From Burkholderiales bacterium (GTDB taxonomy: Bacteria > Pseudomonadota > Gammaproteobacteria > Burkholderiales > CAIKXV01): DNA of 10,690 nucleotides. The notes below the pieces were generated by a model. That model was not told the DNA's origin and searched no databases. It saw nothing but the letters and a program-made list of their open reading frames with translations. Position 1 is the first letter of the stretch, and each line of letters opens with the position of its first letter. Shown piece by piece: positions 6,651-10,690 of this stretch. The position numbers and the translations under genes are program-made. Where the stretch lies: the NCBI GenBank assembly GCA_014379045.1, contig JACMMK010000046.1, positions 1 through 10,690 of the forward strand, given 5' to 3'.

Positions 6651-7922
6651 ATGAACGCTACGACAACCGCATCGCAGGCACCCGGCCTTCTCGACAAGGT
6701 ACGCGTCATCGACCTGACCTCGGTCGTGTTCGGTCCGTATGCGACGCAGATCCTCGCCGATTACGGCGCCGACGTGATCAAGGTCGAAGTCCCCGACGGC
6801 GACATCATGCGCTACGCGGGCCACGCGACGCAGCGCGGCATGGGCCCGGTCTTTCTCAACCTGAATCGCGGCAAGCGCTCGATCGTCATCGACATCCGGC
6901 GCGCGGAAGGACGACGCACGCTCGAAGCGCTGGTCGCGGGCGCGGATATCTTCGTCCACAACGTGCGCCGCGAACCGATCGCGCGCCTGGGCTTTTCCGC
7001 AGCCGACGTGGCACGGATCAATCCGCGCGCGCTCTACTGTGCCGCGACCGGTTTTGGTCCTTCGCATCCGCTCGCCGAAGCGCCGGCGATCGATGACGTG
7101 ATTCAATGCGCGGTGGGCCTCGCGCAGTCGAACGGGGACGCCGATGGCACGCCGCGTCTCGTCCCGAGCCTGATCGCCGACAAGGTGGCCGGTCTCGCGC
7201 TCGCGTGCGCGATGCTCTGCGCACTGGTCCGGCAACGTGCGACCGGGCAGGGCGGTGTCGTCGACGTGCCGATGTACGAGACGCTCGCGTCGTTCTGCCT
7301 CGTCGAGCATCTGCAGGGCGAGACGTTCGCGCCGGCGACCGGGCCGGTCGGCTACACGCGCGTCACGCGCGACGGACGTCGCATCTACCGCGCACGCGAC
7401 GGCTATGTCTCGATGACGCCCTACAGCAACGAGCAGTGGGCGCGCTTCTTCTGCGCAGTCGGGCTGCCCGACATGCAGCACGACCCGCGGGTGACCGATC
7501 CGGCGGTGCGCGGCAACCGGTTCCATGAACTCTACGACATCGTCGAGTCGGTCGCGCATACGCGTACGGTGACCGAGTGGATCGCGCTCGCACGCGAGCT
7601 CAGCATGCCGGCGATGCCGGTCATCGACCTCGCCGAGGTCGCGATCGATCCCGCGCTCGCCGCCGGCGGCACGATCGAGGCGCGCGCCTTCGACGGTCTG
7701 GGCACCGTGCGCCATCTCGCGTCACCTGGCTTTTTCGATGGGCAGCCGGCCCGCCACCCGCGCAACGCGCCGTGGCTGGGCGAACATACGCGCGACATAC
7801 TGCGCGAGATCGGGCTCGACGACGCGGCGATCGACGCACTGCTCCGCTGCGGCGCGGCGCACGCCGGGTCGTCCCGTGCGCCGTCCGCAGACCCGATGAA
7901 TCCCCGAGGAAGAACGCAATGA
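6651..7922 (+). CDS. Class III CoA-transferase (CaiB/BaiF family), second copy
   Basis: A 423-residue member of the same family as the gene at 913, but clearly divergent in sequence rather than a recent duplicate. Landmarks are KVRVIDLTSVVFGPYATQILADYGADVIKVE at about 16-46, LNRGKRSIVIDIR, catalytic Asp177 in SLIADKVAG, TGQGGVVDVPMYETL, and PWLGEHTRDIL near the end. The tail after about residue 398 is Ala/Ser/Pro/Arg-rich and probably disordered. The ATG at 6651 is 37 bases after the amidohydrolase stop but lacks a recognisable Shine-Dalgarno, so translation may depend on readthrough from upstream ribosomes. Its stop overlaps the cupin start (ATGA, 7919-7922), indicating coupled translation. 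It would load an operon substrate onto CoA; the acid and donor cannot be read from the sequence. Confidence 0.95.
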   Translation: MNATTTASQAPGLLDKVRVIDLTSVVFGPYATQILADYGADVIKVEVPDGDIMRYAGHATQRGMGPVFLNLNRGKRSIVIDIRRAEGRRTLEALVAGADIFVHNVRREPIARLGFSAADVARINPRALYCAATGFGPSHPLAEAPAIDDVIQCAVGLAQSNGDADGTPRLVPSLIADKVAGLALACAMLCALVRQRATGQGGVVDVPMYETLASFCLVEHLQGETFAPATGPVGYTRVTRDGRRIYRARDGYVSMTPYSNEQWARFFCAVGLPDMQHDPRVTDPAVRGNRFHELYDIVESVAHTRTVTEWIALARELSMPAMPVIDLAEVAIDPALAAGGTIEARAFDGLGTVRHLASPGFFDGQPARHPRNAPWLGEHTRDILREIGLDDAAIDALLRCGAAHAGSSRAPSADPMNPRGRTQ

Positions 7923-8293
7923 TGCAATCGGCCCGAATCGTCCATGTCGACGAGCTTCCCGCCTACAGTCCGCCGGGGCACGCCGGGACCGTCAATCGCA
8001 GACTGGTCGAAGCCTCGCTCGGCGCCGGCTTCGAACTGGTCCTGGGTGAAGTGGGTGCCGGGGGCGAGGCGCATCCGCATTCGCACGACGACAACTGGCA
8101 GGTCGTCGTCGTGCTGGAAGGCATGCTCGAGCACAGCGAACCCGGACAGCCACCTACGCGTTGTGGACCGGGCAGCGTGATCCAGATCCCGCCCCGAAGC
8201 GTGCATGGGGCACGCGGCGTCGACGGTGGCGCCAAGGTGCTGGTGATCTACAGCCCGCCGTTGCCCCAGGTCGGCGGTTTTCGCCCGGCCTAG
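7919..8293 (+). CDS. Single-domain cupin protein
   Basis: A 124-residue small beta-barrel protein. Cupin motif 1 is GGEAHPHSHDDNWQVVVVLEG (residues 48-68, one residue shortened here at the front): His54 and His56 form HxH, but the usual Glu ligand is Gln61. Motif 2 is CGPGSVIQIPPRSVHG, with the fourth ligand His96. A metal (Fe, Mn, Ni or Zn) is likely bound; possible roles are a small dioxygenase, an isomerase, or a binding protein. The ATG at 7919 is chosen because GAGGA (7906-7910) lies eight bases upstream and it overlaps the CoA-transferase stop as ATGA; the next codon, at 7922, is also ATG. It is the last gene of the rightward operon, converging on the MaoC-like gene. The specific reaction cannot be inferred from the sequence. 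Confidence 0.88.
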   Translation: MMQSARIVHVDELPAYSPPGHAGTVNRRLVEASLGAGFELVLGEVGAGGEAHPHSHDDNWQVVVVLEGMLEHSEPGQPPTRCGPGSVIQIPPRSVHGARGVDGGAKVLVIYSPPLPQVGGFRPA

Positions 8294-8307
8294 GGGATGC
8301 GGCGCAA

Positions 8308-8329
8308 AGGCGCGGCGTGCGTCGCGCCT
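8308..8329. terminator. Hairpin between the convergent cupin and MaoC-like genes
   Basis: AGGCGCG (8308-8314) and CGCGCCT (8323-8329) make a perfect 7-bp stem with an 8-base loop in the 42-base gap between two convergent genes. On the minus strand the last stem T is followed by two more T bases, a minimal U-tract, so it could help end the leftward transcript. There is no T-run on the plus side. The location fits a bidirectional terminator; the strength is uncertain. Confidence 0.4.
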
Positions 8330-8335
8330 CGCGTT

Positions 8336-8797
8336 CTACGCCGCGCCCGCCGCCTCACCGCCCGCGCGCATCGCGATCAGCACCGTCTTGTCCATCTGGA
8401 ACACGAGCTCGTCGCGCTGGTTGTAGACGAGGTCGCGAAACACCACGAGGCCCCGCCCGGGCTTCGAGGTCTCCCGCTTCGATATCACTTCGACCTCGGT
8501 GCGGATCGTGTCGCCGATGCGCACCGGCGCGAGGAAGCGACCGCTGTCGAGCGAGAGCAGACCGAGCACCGAGGTCCGGAACAGGCTCTCGGTCATGCCG
8601 GTGGAAAATGACATGATCAGATGGCTGGGACAGATTCTTCCGCCGTATGATGACCGCCGGGCGAACTCCTCGTCGATGAACAGTGGCACGTGATAACCGA
8701 CGAGCGCGCAGAACAGCGAATGATCCGCTTCGGTGATCGTGCGCCCGTAGGTCGGATAGCGCACACCGACGGTGAAGTCTTCGTAGAAGTGGCTCAT
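8336..8797 (-). CDS. MaoC-like hot-dog domain protein with altered catalytic motif
   Basis: The 153-residue product has the MaoC/(R)-hydratase single hot-dog layout: FYEDFTVGVRYPTYGRTITEADHSLFCALVG (residues 4-34), IDEEFARRSSYGGRICPSHL (41-60), SLDSGRFLAPVRIGDTIRTEVEV, and a C-terminal VYNQRDELVFQMDKTVLI. Typical members read GDxNPLHxDEE at the active site and use that Asp and His to hydrate enoyl-CoA. Here the segment is GYHVPLFIDEE, with Tyr35 replacing the Asp and Phe40 replacing the His, so ordinary hydratase activity is unlikely. The start ATG (8795-8797, minus) gives the family N-terminus; no good Shine-Dalgarno is visible. It is transcribed away from receptor 2, only 18 bases from its start, and converges on the cupin. 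It probably acts on or binds a CoA thioester made by the neighbouring transferases (inference). Confidence 0.9.
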   Translation of the reverse strand: MSHFYEDFTVGVRYPTYGRTITEADHSLFCALVGYHVPLFIDEEFARRSSYGGRICPSHLIMSFSTGMTESLFRTSVLGLLSLDSGRFLAPVRIGDTIRTEVEVISKRETSKPGRGLVVFRDLVYNQRDELVFQMDKTVLIAMRAGGEAAGAA

Positions 8798-8815
8798 GGC
8801 ATGGGGGTGTCGGCG

Positions 8816-9877
8816 ATGTGGTGGGCGACGATGGCGATTAACGCACGCAGGCTGTTCCAGCCGCGATTGTATGTCCGCCGACGCGAAGCGCCGCGGCTGT
8901 GGTTCGCCTTCGCCGCCTGCGCGGCACTTTGTGTGGCATTGCCCGCGGGGGTCTGGGCGCAACCGGCGACGGCGCCAGCCGCGTGGCCGAGCAAGCCGCT
9001 GCGGATCATCGTCCCGGTGGTACCGGGCTCGTTCACCGATCTCGCCGGACGCGCGCTGGCGGGCGAACTGACCGAGGCGCTCGGACAGTCGGTGCTGGTC
9101 GAGAACCGCCCGGGTGCCGGCACCACGATCGGCGCCGGCGTGGTCGCGAAGGCGAGCGCCGATGGCTACACGCTGCTGATGACCGAAAACTCGTTTTCGA
9201 TCGCCCCCGCGCTGTACGGCAAGCTGCCGTTCGACCCGGTACGCGATTTTCAGCCGGTCGCGTTGATCGCCGAGGCGCCGACGGTCTGGTTTGCGCGGCT
9301 CGAGCTCGCGGCGCGCACGCCGAAAGACCTGGTGCAGCTCGCGCGCACGCGCCCCGGAGAACTTACCTACGGCACCGGCGGCAACGGCACCTCGTCGCAC
9401 CTCGCCGCCGAGCTGTTCATCGATCGCAACAAGCTGAAGATGATCCATGTGCCGTTCAAGGGCGTTGCCGCGTCGATCGCCGAGGTCATCGCCGGACGCG
9501 TCGATGTCGGCACCTCGAGCGTCGCCAGCGCGGTGACGGCCATCCAGGCGGGGCGCATGCGCGCGCTCGCGGTGACGGGCAAGGAGCGCAATGCGCTGCT
9601 GCCCGAGGTCCCGACATTCCAGGAGTCGGGCTTCGGCGACTACGACATGCCGATCTGGTTCGGCATCATCGCGCCCGCGGGGCTGCCGAAACCGATACTC
9701 GAGCGCCTGTTCAACGAGATCGCGCGCGCCGGTGAACGCCCGCGCCTGCGCGACCTGTTCGTGGGCCAGGGCGCGCGTCCGATGGCGGTACCGCCGCCGG
9801 CGTTCGCGAAGCGGGTAGAAAGCGAGATCGCGCTCTGGCGCGAAGTCGTGCCCCGCGTCGGCATCCGACCCGACTGA
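8816..9877 (+). CDS. Bug-type tripartite tricarboxylate receptor 2 (variant binding loop)
   Basis: A TctC/Bug periplasmic binding protein, 353 residues from ATG 8816. It has an unusually long, Arg-rich n-region, then a hydrophobic core WFAFAACAALCVALPA and probable cleavage after VWA (residue 48). Family blocks are WPSKPLRIIVPV, SVLVENRPGAGTTIGA, ADGYTLLM, YGKLPFDPVRDFQPVALIAE, LTYGTGGNGTSSHLAAEL, VPFKGVAASIAEVIAGRVD, and ALAVTGKERNALLPEVPTF. The glycine-rich loop that normally reads PPGGxxD is VVPGSFTD here (residues 68-75). The start is uncertain: 8816 (GGGGGTG at 8803-8809), 8831 (GGTGG at 8820-8824), or TTG 8867, which gives a compact signal peptide but has no ribosome site. It lies upstream of receptor 3, with a 62-base gap. 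Confidence 0.92.
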   Translation: MWWATMAINARRLFQPRLYVRRREAPRLWFAFAACAALCVALPAGVWAQPATAPAAWPSKPLRIIVPVVPGSFTDLAGRALAGELTEALGQSVLVENRPGAGTTIGAGVVAKASADGYTLLMTENSFSIAPALYGKLPFDPVRDFQPVALIAEAPTVWFARLELAARTPKDLVQLARTRPGELTYGTGGNGTSSHLAAELFIDRNKLKMIHVPFKGVAASIAEVIAGRVDVGTSSVASAVTAIQAGRMRALAVTGKERNALLPEVPTFQESGFGDYDMPIWFGIIAPAGLPKPILERLFNEIARAGERPRLRDLFVGQGARPMAVPPPAFAKRVESEIALWREVVPRVGIRPD

Positions 9878-9939
9878 CCCGGTCGCGACGACGTCCCCGA
9901 TCACGCGCATATCGCCGTTACTGCCAACGTGAGGTTGCC

Positions 9940-10690
9940 ATGCTGAACATCGCTGTCCATCGCCGCGCACGGCGCCTGCTTGTACCCTTCACCCTCTTGA
10001 TGGCGTGCCTGGCGACGCAGGCGCTGGCCCAGACATGGCCGTCGCGCCCGCTGCGCGTCATCGTCGGTTTTCCCCCGGGCGGTCCGGTGGATCTGGTCGC
10101 GCGCATCGTCTCGCCGCGCCTGGCCACGCAGCTGGGACAGCCGGTCGTGGTCGAGAACCGGCCGGGGGCCGATGCCAGCATCGCGATGGAGACGGTCGCG
10201 CGTGCGACGCCCGATGGCTACACATTGCTGCTGGTGCAGCCCGGCATCGCGATCAATCCGCCGCTCTACAAGACCGTGCCGTTCGACCCGGTGAAGGATT
10301 TCGCGCCGATCATCCTGATCGGCGAATCGCCCAACATCGTCGCGGTCCACAACGGCCTGCCGGCATCAAGCATGCAGGAGTTCCTCGCGCTGGCGCGGGC
10401 GAAGAAAGGGTCGCTGTTCTACGGCGCGACGTCGAGCCCGACGCATCTGGCGACCGAGCTGCTCAATACGCTGGCCGGGATCCAGACCGTGCGCGTGCCG
10501 TTCAAGGGTGCACCGCCCGCGCTCGCCGCGTTGATGTCGGGCGAGGTACAACTGGTGATCAGCAGCGTCGGCACGCTGTTGCCGCTCGCGCGTGCCGGCC
10601 GGGTGCGCGCGCTCGCCGTCACCAGTGCGAAGCGCTCCGCGCTGCTCCCCGACCTGCCGACGGTCGCCGAAGCGGCCCTGCCCGGATACA
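9940..10690 (+). CDS. Bug-type tripartite tricarboxylate receptor 3 (3' end cut by window)
   Basis: The first 250 residues of another TctC/Bug periplasmic receptor are present; the frame stays open to the right edge, so roughly the last quarter is missing. The signal peptide is residues 1-30 (HRRARR n-region, LLVPFTLLMACLA core, cleavage after ALA before Gln31). The ligand loop VGFPPGGPVDL (42-52) is canonical, followed by VVVENRPGADASIAMETVA, TPDGYTLLLV, YKTVPFDPVKDFAPI, LFYGATSSPTHLATEL, VPFKGAPPALAALMSGEV and ALAVTSAKRSALLPDLPTVAE. The last block closely resembles that of receptor 1 at both protein and DNA level, so these two are paralogues. The ATG at 9940 has GAGGT at 9931-9935. Translated directly from the sequence. 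Confidence 0.95.
   Translation, partial: MLNIAVHRRARRLLVPFTLLMACLATQALAQTWPSRPLRVIVGFPPGGPVDLVARIVSPRLATQLGQPVVVENRPGADASIAMETVARATPDGYTLLLVQPGIAINPPLYKTVPFDPVKDFAPIILIGESPNIVAVHNGLPASSMQEFLALARAKKGSLFYGATSSPTHLATELLNTLAGIQTVRVPFKGAPPALAALMSGEVQLVISSVGTLLPLARAGRVRALAVTSAKRSALLPDLPTVAEAALPGY

Noticed and set aside
5618..7715. Two long minus-strand frames opposite the amidohydrolase and CoA-transferase 2
   Set aside because: Composition typical of antisense shadow frames, with no family motifs; the plus-strand genes are secure.
8798..9970. Minus-strand extension of the MaoC-like frame upstream to 9970
   Set aside because: The added roughly 390 residues are Arg/Asp/Gly-rich antisense of receptor 2; the MaoC domain begins at the ATG at 8797.
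1..10690. CRISPR arrays, insertion sequences, tRNA/rRNA genes, toxin-antitoxin or phage-defence genes
   Set aside because: No repeat-spacer pattern, transposase motif, terminal inverted repeats, tRNA-like structure or defence domain was seen on either strand.

Overview
The window is high-GC DNA from a Gram-negative bacterium, most like a betaproteobacterium of the Burkholderiales (Bordetella/Achromobacter/Cupriavidus type). The basis for this is three tripartite-tricarboxylate (Bug-type) periplasmic binding proteins with no transporter membrane genes beside them, two class III CoA-transferases, an AA_synth (DUF1185) protein, and strong G/C bias at third codon positions. This is inferred from gene content; no species call is possible.

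Layout. 3-413 (+): 3' end of an RsuA/RluF-type rRNA pseudouridine synthase. 500-760 (+): small coiled-coil, single-membrane-segment protein of unknown function. 913-3873 (+): class III CoA-transferase, endonuclease III (nth) and a Bug receptor, all on one strand. 3887-4435 (-): AA_synth protein, converging on the receptor with a 13-bp gap. 4436-4613: divergent intergenic region with a good sigma70-type promoter. 4614-8293 (+): four-gene operon of ferritin-like diiron protein, amidohydrolase-2 protein, second class III CoA-transferase and cupin, the last two overlapping by ATGA. 8336-8797 (-): MaoC-like hot-dog protein. 8816-9877 (+) and 9940-end (+): two more Bug receptors, the last cut by the window edge. 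No gene-free stretch exceeds 300 bases; the longest is 178 bases (4436-4613).

How the genes may work together (inference). The Bug receptors would sense or bind small organic acids in the periplasm. The CoA-transferases would activate a carboxylic acid as its CoA thioester. The MaoC-like protein would bind or hydrate an enoyl-CoA-type intermediate. The diiron protein, amidohydrolase and cupin look like metal-dependent oxidation, ring-opening or C-C cleavage functions. Together they resemble an accessory catabolic island for an unidentified, perhaps aromatic or nitrogen-containing, acid. The nth gene and the partial pseudouridine synthase are housekeeping genes next to or within it.

The most unusual points are two 'enzymes' whose standard catalytic residues are replaced: the amidohydrolase lacks the second His of HxH and the His of HxGG, and the MaoC protein lacks the Asp and His of its hydratase motif. 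Others are a diiron protein with AurF-like ligand spacing, a probable CTG start codon for the amidohydrolase, and one Bug receptor with an altered ligand-binding loop.
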